Shown here one piece after another: positions 1 through 8,346 of a stretch of DNA of 64,000 nt. This DNA is from Chitinophagales bacterium. Its GTDB lineage: Bacteria; Bacteroidota; Bacteroidia; Chitinophagales; BACL12. The notes under the pieces were generated by a model. The model saw nothing but the letters and a program-made list of their open reading frames with translations, was not told the DNA's origin and did no database searches. The stretch's first letter is position 1; the number at the start of each line of letters is the position of its first letter. A program made the translations under genes and the position numbers. Location: positions 233,008-297,007 of the forward strand of contig JACJXO010000004.1 of NCBI GenBank assembly GCA_020636645.1. The letters are read 5' to 3'.

Positions 1-284
1 AACACTTCAGAATGAGCCTTTCCTGCTTCCTCCCACTTCTGAATGTCACGAATATAAATTCTCGTCATGACCACATGGTCCATGGACGAACCGGCCATGG
101 TCAGTGCGTGCTCAATTTTTTTATAGATCAGATGACATTGCTCATAGACCGAATCGCCCATGATCTGACCCTGATCATTGACCGCTGTGGTACCGCTTAC
201 CTTAATAAAATTGCCTACCCGCACACAACGGGAATAACCTATCATATTTTCCCAGGCTGTGCCCGAACTGTAATTCTGCCTCAT
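1..284 (-). CDS. RidA/YjgF-family protein (C-terminus cut by window edge)
   Basis: The first 94 residues of a RidA-family protein, read on the minus strand and running off the left edge. Seen: an N-terminus beginning MRQNYSSGTAWENMIGYSR followed by VRVGNFIKVSGTTAV, the typical first strands of the YjgF/RidA fold, then a segment 'VYEQCHLIYKKIEHAL' and 'VVMTRIYIRDI'. Known family role: RidA proteins hydrolyse reactive enamine/imine intermediates released by PLP enzymes; related subfamilies have other substrates. The ATG at 284 was chosen because it aligns with the family start; the frame stays open upstream but has no ATG. The arginine expected in the active site of deaminating members lies beyond the window, so the subgroup cannot be assigned. 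Confidence 0.85.
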   Translation of the reverse strand, partial: MRQNYSSGTAWENMIGYSRCVRVGNFIKVSGTTAVNDQGQIMGDSVYEQCHLIYKKIEHALTMAGSSMDHVVMTRIYIRDIQKWEEAGKAHSEV

Positions 285-311
285 AAGATCCGGTTTATTT
301 TCTTGTACGTA

Positions 312-319
312 CAAAATTA
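312..319 (-). promoter_or_regulatory. -7 promoter element for the RidA gene
   Basis: TAATTTTG on the minus strand is an exact match to the Bacteroidota -7 consensus TAnnTTTG, 27 bases before the RidA ATG. A TTGACA sequence lies further upstream (340-345), but its spacing from the -7 box is slightly longer than the usual 19-21 bases, so the -33 box is uncertain. Confidence 0.5.
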
Positions 320-371
320 GAAGGGGTTTTGGTGATACTTGTCAATACATTCATTAAACATGCAACAATAA

Positions 372-707
372 ATGATCATCAGTACTACAGAACTCCGTGT
401 AAAAGATCTGCTTCAGTTGCCCCTTTTCTTTCGTCTGAGCATAGCCTCTGTAGAACAGGCCAGACGGGCTCCGGGAAACCTGCAGGTCTCAGTCAGAGGA
501 ACCCTCCTGTCTGGTATGACCCTGACCGCCTGGAAAGACGAAGCAAGTATGATGGCATACCGCAACAGCGGTGCCCATGCAGAAGCTATGCGCAATTTGA
601 AAAAAGTTACCCGCAGATACCGAACCATATGGTATGAAGCAGACGGCATACCAAACTGGAAAGAAGCCCGGCAAAAATTGCTGCAAAAACCTTTCAGAGA
701 GTTTTAA
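372..707 (+). CDS. DUF3291-like / antibiotic-biosynthesis-monooxygenase-fold protein
   Basis: A small 111-residue soluble protein divergent from the RidA gene. Seen: a beta strand 'VSVRGTLLSGMTLTAWKDE', a helix 'SMMAYRNSGAHAEAMRNL', and a C-terminal stretch rich in Trp, Tyr and Arg. The 'TLTAWKDEASMMAYRNSGAHAEAM' pattern is that of DUF3291 and related dimeric alpha-beta barrel proteins, some of which are monooxygenases (spheroidene monooxygenase-like) or haem-binding. No catalytic residue can be named from sequence alone, and no substrate is suggested by its neighbours. The stop codon overlaps the A-run of the terminator that serves the converging G8-protein gene. Confidence 0.7.
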   Translation: MIISTTELRVKDLLQLPLFFRLSIASVEQARRAPGNLQVSVRGTLLSGMTLTAWKDEASMMAYRNSGAHAEAMRNLKKVTRRYRTIWYEADGIPNWKEARQKLLQKPFREF

Positions 708-729
708 AAAAAAAGGGGGCAATGCCCCC
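706..729 (-). terminator. Rho-independent terminator of the G8-domain gene
   Basis: A perfect 6-bp stem GGGGGC/GCCCCC with a 3-base loop, followed on the minus strand by nine T residues. It lies 4 bases past the G8-gene stop and overlaps the last codon of the converging small gene. Confidence 0.85.
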
Positions 730-733
730 GTGT

Positions 734-3700
734 TTACTGCAGTAATATCTGGCGGGTTTCCTGACCACCGGTATGGATCCAGTGCAGAATATATAAACCC
801 CTGTTCAGGTGATCTACCGGTACAGAAAGACTGGTGCTTCCTTCAGGCACATCCAGTTGCAACAACTTTTGTCCGCTAAGATCATACAAACTGATCTGGC
901 CCGTACCTCCCGGCAGATCCATATGCACAACATCGCCTGCAGGATTTGGATATACCTGCCAGTTTTCAGTCATCTGACCTGCCTCTCTTTCTGCAAGTGT
1001 TTGGAAAGATGAAAGACTTAAGAATGGCTTCCACCCCTCAGTACACTGAGCACTCACCCTCCAGTTATACAAAGTGGAAGGCAACAGGGAAGACAACTGA
1101 ACAGACGTATCAGAAATGTACTGGGTCAACCATGGGCCTCCGCTGGTGGCCCTCCAGGCAACTCTGTACAGCAATGAACCCGGAATACTTTCCCAGGTTA
1201 CCAAAGCTGCGTTTGCTGTGGTCCATGATACAGACAAGTCTGTTGGCGATGTACACAAACTGCCGGTTGCCGGTGTCATAAAATTGCTGATTGCAGACCA
1301 GGCTGTCCAGCTGCCTTCACATTCAGCCCGCACCTGCCATTGATAACGTTTATTTGGAAGGAGTGAAGTGAGCTGCATAAATGTATTGTTCACTTCTGTA
1401 CTGATCCAGCTGCCTCCTTTAGGTCTGTAGCGAACTTCGTAATTCAGAGCGCCCACATTGTCCCATATCAACGTAGCACTGTGATCTGTCAGGTCATCTG
1501 CCAGCAGCCCGCCGGGAGTGGCACAATAACAAGGCAGACACAGGTTATCTACACCCTGCTCATCACTGTCGCTCACCTTCAACCCCTGAGAAAAGATCTT
1601 GATAACCAGAAACTGATAACCCGATCCAAAGTCAATATCCTGTGAGAATGTCTGCCAGTTGTAAGAAGTAAGGCCCCATTCTTCTGACAGCAATACAGTG
1701 GAGCTGAATTCCGGATCACCATTATTCCAGGCAGAAATATGATCCGGATGAACAGGATCATCATCAGACAGTTCGCCGTTCACGCCGGTAATTTCCACCC
1801 GCAATGAATTGGATGATGCGCCATCTCCGATGTTCCGCAATTGAATGGAAAATGGCACCACACCTTGTAACAGATGATCATTTCTGTTTACCTGTACCAG
1901 ATAGCGGTCGTTGAGGCTTTTATGAATGACCGCTTTTCCGTCCATAAGGGTCCAGTCTTTTCCGGTTCCCCAGCTGCCGGAAGTGAACCGATCAAGACTG
2001 GTTACCAGCTTCCAGTCGTGCAGACTATCCATCTCCATGTTACTGAACCTGATCTGATTACTGTAATATTCTGTGTTTACTGATATGTTTTTTGTTTTAT
2101 CTGTAGTTTGGCCCAGGCAGTCTGTCACCGTCAGGGTAACAGTATAGGTGCCCGCCGAACTAAACGTATGCAAAGGGTCTTTTCCATACCCGGTTTCTCC
2201 ATCTCCAAACTGCCATCTGTAAGCTGCGATCCCGTTTCCGGCATTGCTAACCTTTGGATCGGGATCAGCTGACATGCCCGCATCAAAGCTGATAGCGAGG
2301 CCACCTGCAGAGGTATAGCTGAAATCAGCCAGCGGCGGAAGATCTGAAGCAATTGTTTCGAAGACATTGTCTTCTGTAAGCTGAAGATAGGCTGGGAAAC
2401 GTTCCACACCAGGAACGTAATAAGCATCCTGTCCGGTCTCCGGCACCAGGCTTACCACATTGTTGAACAAGGTATTACCGGAGATGAGAGAGGTCTTGTA
2501 ATTGTACTCCAGGTCATCTCCATTCACCAGATTATCTGTACGCAGTGCTATCAGGGCTTTTTGCCATCCGGCGATGGTACAACCCGATATCTGTACTTCT
2601 CCGGTTACCCCATTGCTGACAAATGCAGAACCGGCATTTTCTGACACGAGTGAGCCGTCAGGGTTGGTATAGAGATGCTCCATATCACCCAGCAGAATGC
2701 CATCTAAGAAACGCAGTTGTGAGGAATAGTTGATGGCAATTCCTTTGTCGCGAATATTCCATATATGGAAATTCTGTACTGTGCTGGTTGCATTATGGGT
2801 AAGGCCGTCGTATTCCATCCGTGAAAAATCACCCACATTGTCGTTGTTGTACAGGTGGGTCCAGAAGTTCATGCCCTGATTTACGTTATATGCCTGCGAA
2901 CCCACATTGGCACGAACCGGAGTCACACCGGCATAGATACTATCCAGTGCACCTGTAATGGAAGGGTTGGGCAAGGCAGCTTTTGGTATTTTCAAGCGGC
3001 GATTCGGTGTGATGTCATCATCATCGCTGAAATAATTGAAACCTGCGCCTGAACAGGAGGTTGCTATATTGTCGATCAAAGAAAGGTTGCTGCCCATCAT
3101 CCAGAAACCATCACCTTCCAGACCCAGATCAAAGGCGTTCAGCCGGTCCAGCAGATCAGTGTAATCACCATCCTGCAGTCCATAACCTTTGACAGACAGG
3201 TTGTGAACCATAGAACCCAGCTCATCGCCTGCTTCCGCCACAAAACCCGCACCCTTGAATCCGAAAACGATATTATCTGTCAGATCTGCATGGCTGCTGT
3301 GATGTACGAATCCCCATCCGGGTGTTCCTTCTACCACACAACCTGTGATGGTAAGCGGCTCACCGGCATGATCATGTCTTCCTGCCTGATGAACATGACA
3401 GGCGTAACGGCCTCTTGGGTTTGATCCGCCGCTGATTAGCATGCCCATGCTGTCAACCACCGGATCATCCACTAACAGAGATTTATCACTTCTGCCCAAC
3501 CCATACATGTACACATAATTCATGTGTTGTGCCGGGTTGTGCATGAGCATCAGATGACCTCTTTGCTGCACGGGCAAAGCCCCGGCATTCTCTGCTTCAA
3601 TACGAATGTTGCGTGTCAGGTTGCCTACCACCGGTTGAAGTCCGAAGCCGGGCGGTGGGTCATGGCTGTATAACAGAGAATGACTTCCATCTGCCTCCCG

Positions 3701-4450
3701 CTCAAACTGCACGTTGGTTCCGGAAATGGACGAGATGATCAGCACTTCATCTTCATATCTGCTGTTATCTTCCATACTGCCGCCACCATTGGTATGCACT
3801 CCGGGTAAAATAAGCCGATCTCCGGGTTGCCAGCCCAGCGGAGACTCTGTCAGGTGGAGGGTATTCACTCCCTGCGCCAGTGATCCGGTCAGACTGATCG
3901 TCGATTTTTTTGCTGCCCCGTACATGGTGGTGGATCCATGTGAAACCAGCCCTTTGCTGAACTGGTAGGGATCCCACATGGTATTGATGGCACCCTGATC
4001 GGGAAAGATGATCTGTGCCGTGACTGCCGCATTGACCGGGCTGGCAGCTGTACCAATGGTAAAGATCCCGGCCGGATCAACCACCAGTGTATTGACCACC
4101 AGCAGGGTATTTATGCCTGTGGCAAACTGCAGGGTACCATTTACCCGAATGGTGAAGATCTCAGTGTTGCTGCTGCCGTCATAGGTCACCACTGTGCCGG
4201 AGTCTATCAGAACAGTTGCATCTGCTCCGGGAACCGTTCCGGTGTTCCAGGTAGCAGGCGCAAACCAACTGCCATTGCTAACAGAAACATGAGATGCGCC
4301 ATCTTCCGGCACCAGTGCAAATACGGCACAATGCTCATCATGCATCATCATATCATCAGGATGCGCAGAGCAATCCATTTGAGCCCGGAGCAAGGCAGGA
4401 AAGAACAGGTGTGTGCTGCACAGGAAAAAGAATAGGGTTCTTTTTCTCAT
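734..4450 (-). CDS. G8-domain, CEMIP/TMEM2-like beta-helix exoprotein with T9SS type A sorting domain
   Basis: A secreted 1,238-residue protein. Domains in order: signal peptide (1-23, ending LLRAQ); a short Cys/His/Met-rich stretch (MDCSAHPDDMMMHDEHC); a G8 domain (about 55-180, 'GSWFAPATWNTGTVPGADATV'); a right-handed beta-helix (about 250-690) whose core 'RYACHVHQAG' and 'GWGFVHHSSHADLTDN' resembles vertebrate CEMIP/TMEM2; a PKD domain (about 705-790); a probable jelly-roll region; two FN3 domains (about 970-1160); and a type A C-terminal sorting domain starting 'VYPNPAGD'. Known: CEMIP and TMEM2 bind and depolymerise hyaluronan, and G8 domains are thought to bind polysaccharide or ligand. 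Inference: a surface or released glycan-binding or glycan-cleaving protein; the activity is unproven. Transcribed alone, with its own promoter and terminator. Confidence 0.85.
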   Translation of the reverse strand: MRKRTLFFFLCSTHLFFPALLRAQMDCSAHPDDMMMHDEHCAVFALVPEDGASHVSVSNGSWFAPATWNTGTVPGADATVLIDSGTVVTYDGSSNTEIFTIRVNGTLQFATGINTLLVVNTLVVDPAGIFTIGTAASPVNAAVTAQIIFPDQGAINTMWDPYQFSKGLVSHGSTTMYGAAKKSTISLTGSLAQGVNTLHLTESPLGWQPGDRLILPGVHTNGGGSMEDNSRYEDEVLIISSISGTNVQFEREADGSHSLLYSHDPPPGFGLQPVVGNLTRNIRIEAENAGALPVQQRGHLMLMHNPAQHMNYVYMYGLGRSDKSLLVDDPVVDSMGMLISGGSNPRGRYACHVHQAGRHDHAGEPLTITGCVVEGTPGWGFVHHSSHADLTDNIVFGFKGAGFVAEAGDELGSMVHNLSVKGYGLQDGDYTDLLDRLNAFDLGLEGDGFWMMGSNLSLIDNIATSCSGAGFNYFSDDDDITPNRRLKIPKAALPNPSITGALDSIYAGVTPVRANVGSQAYNVNQGMNFWTHLYNNDNVGDFSRMEYDGLTHNATSTVQNFHIWNIRDKGIAINYSSQLRFLDGILLGDMEHLYTNPDGSLVSENAGSAFVSNGVTGEVQISGCTIAGWQKALIALRTDNLVNGDDLEYNYKTSLISGNTLFNNVVSLVPETGQDAYYVPGVERFPAYLQLTEDNVFETIASDLPPLADFSYTSAGGLAISFDAGMSADPDPKVSNAGNGIAAYRWQFGDGETGYGKDPLHTFSSAGTYTVTLTVTDCLGQTTDKTKNISVNTEYYSNQIRFSNMEMDSLHDWKLVTSLDRFTSGSWGTGKDWTLMDGKAVIHKSLNDRYLVQVNRNDHLLQGVVPFSIQLRNIGDGASSNSLRVEITGVNGELSDDDPVHPDHISAWNNGDPEFSSTVLLSEEWGLTSYNWQTFSQDIDFGSGYQFLVIKIFSQGLKVSDSDEQGVDNLCLPCYCATPGGLLADDLTDHSATLIWDNVGALNYEVRYRPKGGSWISTEVNNTFMQLTSLLPNKRYQWQVRAECEGSWTAWSAISNFMTPATGSLCTSPTDLSVSWTTANAALVTWESIPGSLLYRVAWRATSGGPWLTQYISDTSVQLSSLLPSTLYNWRVSAQCTEGWKPFLSLSSFQTLAEREAGQMTENWQVYPNPAGDVVHMDLPGGTGQISLYDLSGQKLLQLDVPEGSTSLSVPVDHLNRGLYILHWIHTGGQETRQILLQ

Positions 4451-4593
4451 ACTTGATTTTTTACATGTGTTCAGGTGTGTGTCACATGTTGATGTGGGTG
4501 CTGCACAAGGCTTACCTGTTGCCTGCGGGGAAGCGGGTGTTCAGGTAGTGTATGTTGGGGGGGGAAAGTCTGGTCGGGAATATGGATTAGACG

Positions 4594-4624
4594 CAAACTT
4601 AAAAAAAACCGTTGCATCGGTCAA
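4594..4624 (-). promoter_or_regulatory. Complete Bacteroidota promoter for the G8-domain gene
   Basis: On the minus strand TTG (4622-4624), 20 bases, then TAAGTTTG (4594-4601): an exact -33/-7 pair. The -33 box overlaps the stop codon of the MFS gene (TGA at 4621-4623). It implies a leader of roughly 135-140 bases before the ATG at 4450, unusually long for this window. Confidence 0.65.
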
Positions 4625-5850
4625 TAAGAGTACTCTTTCAGAGTCTTTGCCTTCAGTGCAGTGTAACCCACAATCAGGAGGGTCATACTTCCGCCGAACA
4701 ACACACTGCCCACCGCTCCGAACCAGCGGGCGGTCAGTCCGCTCTCAAAAGAACCGATCTCATTGCTGGAACCGATGAACATACTGTTGACAGCAGAGAC
4801 CCTGCCACGCATCTCATCAGGCGTTTCGAGTTGTATGATATTGGCCCGGATGATCACACTCACACTGTCAAAAGCTCCGTTGAGAAACAGCAGGAATAAC
4901 GACAGGTAAAAACTGGTGCTGATGCCAAACAACAGGATGGTCACTCCAAAGCCTGTAACAGCCCATAACAAAGTTGTACCGGCTTTCCCCGGTACCTTGC
5001 GCAACGAGAGCCAGCTCATGGTCAGAACCGCACCAACCGATGGAGCTGCTCGCAACACCCCAAGGCCCTGCGGACCAACCTGCAGGATGTCTTCGGCAAA
5101 AACGGGAAGTAATGCCACCGCACCGCCAAACAGCACAGAGAACATGTCAAGTGCCAGGGCATTCAGGATGACCTTATGGCCGAAAACAAAACGCAGACCT
5201 TCCCGCAAACGATCGGCTACCGGTTCTTTATTACCAGCCTGTACAACTGGTTTGGAGCTGATGCGGGCTACGCTGACAAAAGACAGTACACTGAATACCA
5301 ATACGGTGGTCATGGCACCCGTCATGCCAAAACCTGCATATAAAAATCCACCCAATGCAGGCCCGATGATGGCTGAGAATTGCCAGATGGTGCTGTTCAG
5401 TGTGGTTGCCTGACTCAGTTGTTCTTTCGGTATCAGTTGTGGGATGAATGAAAATCCGGTTGGTGAATAGAAACCTCTGGCAAACCCTGAAAGAAAGATC
5501 AGTGCATACATGGCATTTACTGTGAAGGCAGTGGAATGCGCCGCCTGAAGCTCCGGTGAGGTAACCAGTGCCAGTCCGCCGGAACAAAGAAAAAAAGCTG
5601 CTACGGTCCACAACAACAGGTTGCGTTTGTTGCTTTTATCTGCCAGATGACCTGCATACAGGGCAATGGAAATAGAAGGGATGGCTTCTGCCAGACCGAT
5701 AAGACCCAGTGATAGCGGATCGCCGGTCAAACGATAGATTTCCCAACCGCAAACCACCGCCTGGATCTGGTAGGCGATGGTGAGTGCCGACCGCATAGCG
5801 AGAAAGCGCCTGAATTCTATTTGTCTGAGCGGTTGAAGACGTCCTGACAA
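4621..5850 (-). CDS. MFS transporter (EntS/DUF894-like exporter)
   Basis: A 409-residue inner-membrane protein with about 12 hydrophobic segments. Seen: the MFS loop 2-3 motif in degenerate form ('GHLADKSNKRNLL', about 66-78), a conserved start 'LRQIEFRRFLAMRSALTIAYQIQ', and the second-half counterpart 'PDEMRGRVSAVNSMFIGSSNEIG', typical of the enterobactin-exporter/DUF894 branch of MFS proteins. Known members export siderophores, macrolides or other small molecules; the substrate here cannot be read from sequence. It starts 28 bases after the glycine-rich gene upstream on the same strand, so the two may be cotranscribed. It ends on the promoter of the G8-protein gene. Confidence 0.88.
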   Translation of the reverse strand: MSGRLQPLRQIEFRRFLAMRSALTIAYQIQAVVCGWEIYRLTGDPLSLGLIGLAEAIPSISIALYAGHLADKSNKRNLLLWTVAAFFLCSGGLALVTSPELQAAHSTAFTVNAMYALIFLSGFARGFYSPTGFSFIPQLIPKEQLSQATTLNSTIWQFSAIIGPALGGFLYAGFGMTGAMTTVLVFSVLSFVSVARISSKPVVQAGNKEPVADRLREGLRFVFGHKVILNALALDMFSVLFGGAVALLPVFAEDILQVGPQGLGVLRAAPSVGAVLTMSWLSLRKVPGKAGTTLLWAVTGFGVTILLFGISTSFYLSLFLLFLNGAFDSVSVIIRANIIQLETPDEMRGRVSAVNSMFIGSSNEIGSFESGLTARWFGAVGSVLFGGSMTLLIVGYTALKAKTLKEYSY

Positions 5851-5878
5851 AGCGTTTGTTTGCCGGCGAAGTTAGGGA

Positions 5879-7756
5879 CTATTCAATGATCATTCGGGCA
5901 TTGCTGATCAGCCCCCTGGCAGTTTGCAGGGTTATCAGATAAATGCCGGGCAACAGACCTGTTGTGGTAATGACCAGATCATAAGGGCCGGTCATTTCTG
6001 CTTCTGCAGATACATGACGACCCTGCAAATCAGTGATAAGCAATTTCCCCCCTGATAGCTCATGAATAGAATGCAACTGTACCATTTGTCCGTCAGACGG
6101 ATTAGGATATAGGTTCAACTGCCCGTTTGTTGCTGCATCCAGGAATACCGAAACCATGTTGGAATTGCGGCTTCTGCCTGTACTATTATACTGTTTTATG
6201 ATATAATAGTTATAAAACTTTAATGGCTGATCATCTACAAAGACATAATCAGAAGATCCGGCTCCGTAGCCAACACAAGGTACCGATCCGATCACCTGCC
6301 ACTGGTTGCCGTCATAGGATCTGTAGATATCATATCTTTCACAACTAAACTCATCACCACTGGTCCATGACAAGCTTACCAGCTGTTCTGACAGCAATTG
6401 AGCGTTCACATAAACAAAACCAACAGGAAGTAAAGGGGCTTCGCCAAAGAATATTCCGGAATCGTCAACCCCTTCTCCATCATCGGCCGCTCCGCAGGTA
6501 TAACAGTTAAGTCCTCCTTCACCGTTTGCTGTTGAAAAGGTCAGATAGTCCATCGGCATCAGATCCATTTCTTCGGCTTCCACATAGATAAAACCCTGGC
6601 CGCCACCTCCGCCGCCGCCGTGATCATCGTCATGATTGACATCTCCGCCATCACCTCCGTCTGCCGAAACAGACAGCGGACAACCGGCAGTTGCCCCGAT
6701 GTATTCTGTATATAAGATGATAGAACCTCCGGCACCACCACCACCTTGTCCGTCATTCTTCTTCGAGGGTGCTTCACTGGCATTGGCAGAGATCTTTACA
6801 GAACCGGCACAATCAGCAAAAATACTGTCGGCCTCAATAATGATGATTCCGCCTCCGTAGCCTCCATGAGATCCTTTGCCGTTATTCTCATGGCCACCAC
6901 CACCGCCGCCGCCTAAAAAGATCCGATAGATCGTATCGGCCGGGATCCAGGAGTTCAGAGCATGCCCTCCGGCACCTGCTCCGCCAAAAAGTGCGCTGCA
7001 GGTTCCGGGATCACCATCTCCGCCACCGGTAAAATTACCTCCGCCACCGCCACCACCGTTGTGACCAACTCCACCACCACCGCCATTGGCAATAGGTGCT
7101 CTGCCACACATTTGGGTGGTCAACGGATTTTGCAATCCACCACCCTTGTAAGCGGCATGGATGTTTCCATCTTCCTTCACATAATAAGTAGAATACCAGC
7201 ATTCGGTTGAAGCGGATGTACCGGCTTTGGCACCCCAGTCAAAACCCATGGAATCTGCAGATATCTCATGCGCCAGATAGAGATTACCTGATACATTGAA
7301 GGCAATCACTCCGCCAATTTCACCAGACCATTTCCTGGCCCTCAGATTTGATGTAGTGGTATAATTGCCGCCACCGCCCATAGTTGGATAAGACACAACC
7401 TGTACACTTCCGGCAATTGGTTCATAGGTATTGGAAAGCGGCGCTGTAAGAGTGATGGAAGACGCTGTATGGGTCAGAATAGTACCGATCTCAAACAAAC
7501 CCGCAGATTCAATATCTGTGATCGTTCCAAAACCGGCACCTGTTCCACCGGTAATGGTTGCACCCTGCATTTGCATGATGATCACAAACTCACCGTCTTC
7601 AAAAGTGTCGTACGTTTCTTCCATGGTACCCAGGTTAAGTACGGTACCCCCACCAGAAACAGAGGTGACCTTTGCATAAGCATTCACCAATTGTGCCTTC
7701 ACCTGCGGCATGGCAAGCAGACAAAACAACAGTAGGGTGATTCGCCAGAGTTTCAT
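5879..7756 (-). CDS. Glycine-rich secreted protein with T9SS type A sorting domain (paralogue of the gene at 14193)
   Basis: About 625 residues. The start at 7756 (MKLWRITLLLFCLLAMPQVKA) is preferred over an upstream in-frame ATG because it begins a proper signal peptide. Seen: an N-terminal beta domain with 'FVIIMQMQGATITGG'; a strand-rich segment 'GEIGGVIAFNVSGNLYLA'; a long region (about 200-410) built of glycine runs (GGGGGVGHNGGGGGGG and similar) with interspersed His/Asp; an FN3-like domain; and a C-terminal sorting domain starting 'LYPNPSDGQ'. No enzymatic motif was recognised. The first three sections match those of the gene at 14193-16445, so the two are paralogues with different C-terminal modules. 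Role unknown; the architecture suggests an extracellular structural or adhesive protein. Confidence 0.85.
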   Translation of the reverse strand: MKLWRITLLLFCLLAMPQVKAQLVNAYAKVTSVSGGGTVLNLGTMEETYDTFEDGEFVIIMQMQGATITGGTGAGFGTITDIESAGLFEIGTILTHTASSITLTAPLSNTYEPIAGSVQVVSYPTMGGGGNYTTTSNLRARKWSGEIGGVIAFNVSGNLYLAHEISADSMGFDWGAKAGTSASTECWYSTYYVKEDGNIHAAYKGGGLQNPLTTQMCGRAPIANGGGGGVGHNGGGGGGGNFTGGGDGDPGTCSALFGGAGAGGHALNSWIPADTIYRIFLGGGGGGGHENNGKGSHGGYGGGIIIIEADSIFADCAGSVKISANASEAPSKKNDGQGGGGAGGSIILYTEYIGATAGCPLSVSADGGDGGDVNHDDDHGGGGGGGQGFIYVEAEEMDLMPMDYLTFSTANGEGGLNCYTCGAADDGEGVDDSGIFFGEAPLLPVGFVYVNAQLLSEQLVSLSWTSGDEFSCERYDIYRSYDGNQWQVIGSVPCVGYGAGSSDYVFVDDQPLKFYNYYIIKQYNSTGRSRNSNMVSVFLDAATNGQLNLYPNPSDGQMVQLHSIHELSGGKLLITDLQGRHVSAEAEMTGPYDLVITTTGLLPGIYLITLQTARGLISNARMIIE

Positions 7757-7797
7757 GATCAAATGTTCACCCCGGCAGACACTGAGCCGAAGTTCAA

Positions 7798-7805
7798 CAA
7801 ATATA
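7798..7805 (-). promoter_or_regulatory. -7 element for the glycine-rich gene
   Basis: TATATTTG on the minus strand matches TAnnTTTG exactly and lies 41 bases before the ATG at 7756, supporting that start rather than the upstream one at 7822, which lies above the element. No well-spaced -33 box is visible. Confidence 0.45.
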
Positions 7806-7909
7806 GAAGCAAGTCTTGCCAAAAGGGTTGCAGGTACCGGGAGTTGTTACAGGAAAAATGTGGACTGTTCTTTGCCTGCTACACTATTGACCGGCCATTG
7901 ATCCGCTAT

Positions 7910-8236
7910 CTACTGCAATTTTTCGTTGTTTTTGTGACGTTCTGCGTCTCTGGATGACTTTTTTTCAAGATTCCGCCGCAGTGCTTCTTCCAGATCTACC
8001 CCTGTCTGATTAGCCAGGCAGATCAGCACAAACAGGACATCGGCCAGCTCATCTGCCAGCACTTTTTCGCGGTCGCTGTCTTTTTCACTTTGCTCTCCGT
8101 AACGCCGGGCAATGATACGAGCCACTTCGCCCACCTCTTCGGTCAGCATGGCCATATTGGTCAGTTCATTGAAATACCTGACACCGGTGGTGTTGATCCA
8201 TTCATCAACCAGTTGCTGTGCCTGTTGCAGGGTCAT
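7910..8236 (-). CDS. MazG-like nucleotide pyrophosphohydrolase
   Basis: A 108-residue all-alpha NTP pyrophosphohydrolase of the MazG superfamily. Seen: the paired acidic metal-binding motifs of the family, 'MLTEEVGEVARIIARRYGE' (E-E-x-x-E) and 'LADELADVLFVLICLANQ' (E-x-x-D). Known role: hydrolysis of (d)NTPs, often non-canonical ones, to NMP and pyrophosphate in the cytoplasm, for nucleotide-pool cleaning. The length fits single-domain MazG-like enzymes rather than the two-domain E. coli MazG. The charged C-terminal tail (KKSSRDAERHKNNEK) is unremarkable. It is flanked by genes for secreted proteins and shows no functional link to them. Confidence 0.9.
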   Translation of the reverse strand: MTLQQAQQLVDEWINTTGVRYFNELTNMAMLTEEVGEVARIIARRYGEQSEKDSDREKVLADELADVLFVLICLANQTGVDLEEALRRNLEKKSSRDAERHKNNEKLQ

Positions 8237-8346
8237 GGGGTTAAAAGTAGAAAGTGAAAAGTTAACATGTGCCTGCCTTCAGGCTGGGATATGGGAAGGG
8301 GTGTTGTAACCGGTTTAAATCCGTCTGGCGTACCTGCCTTCTTTTA

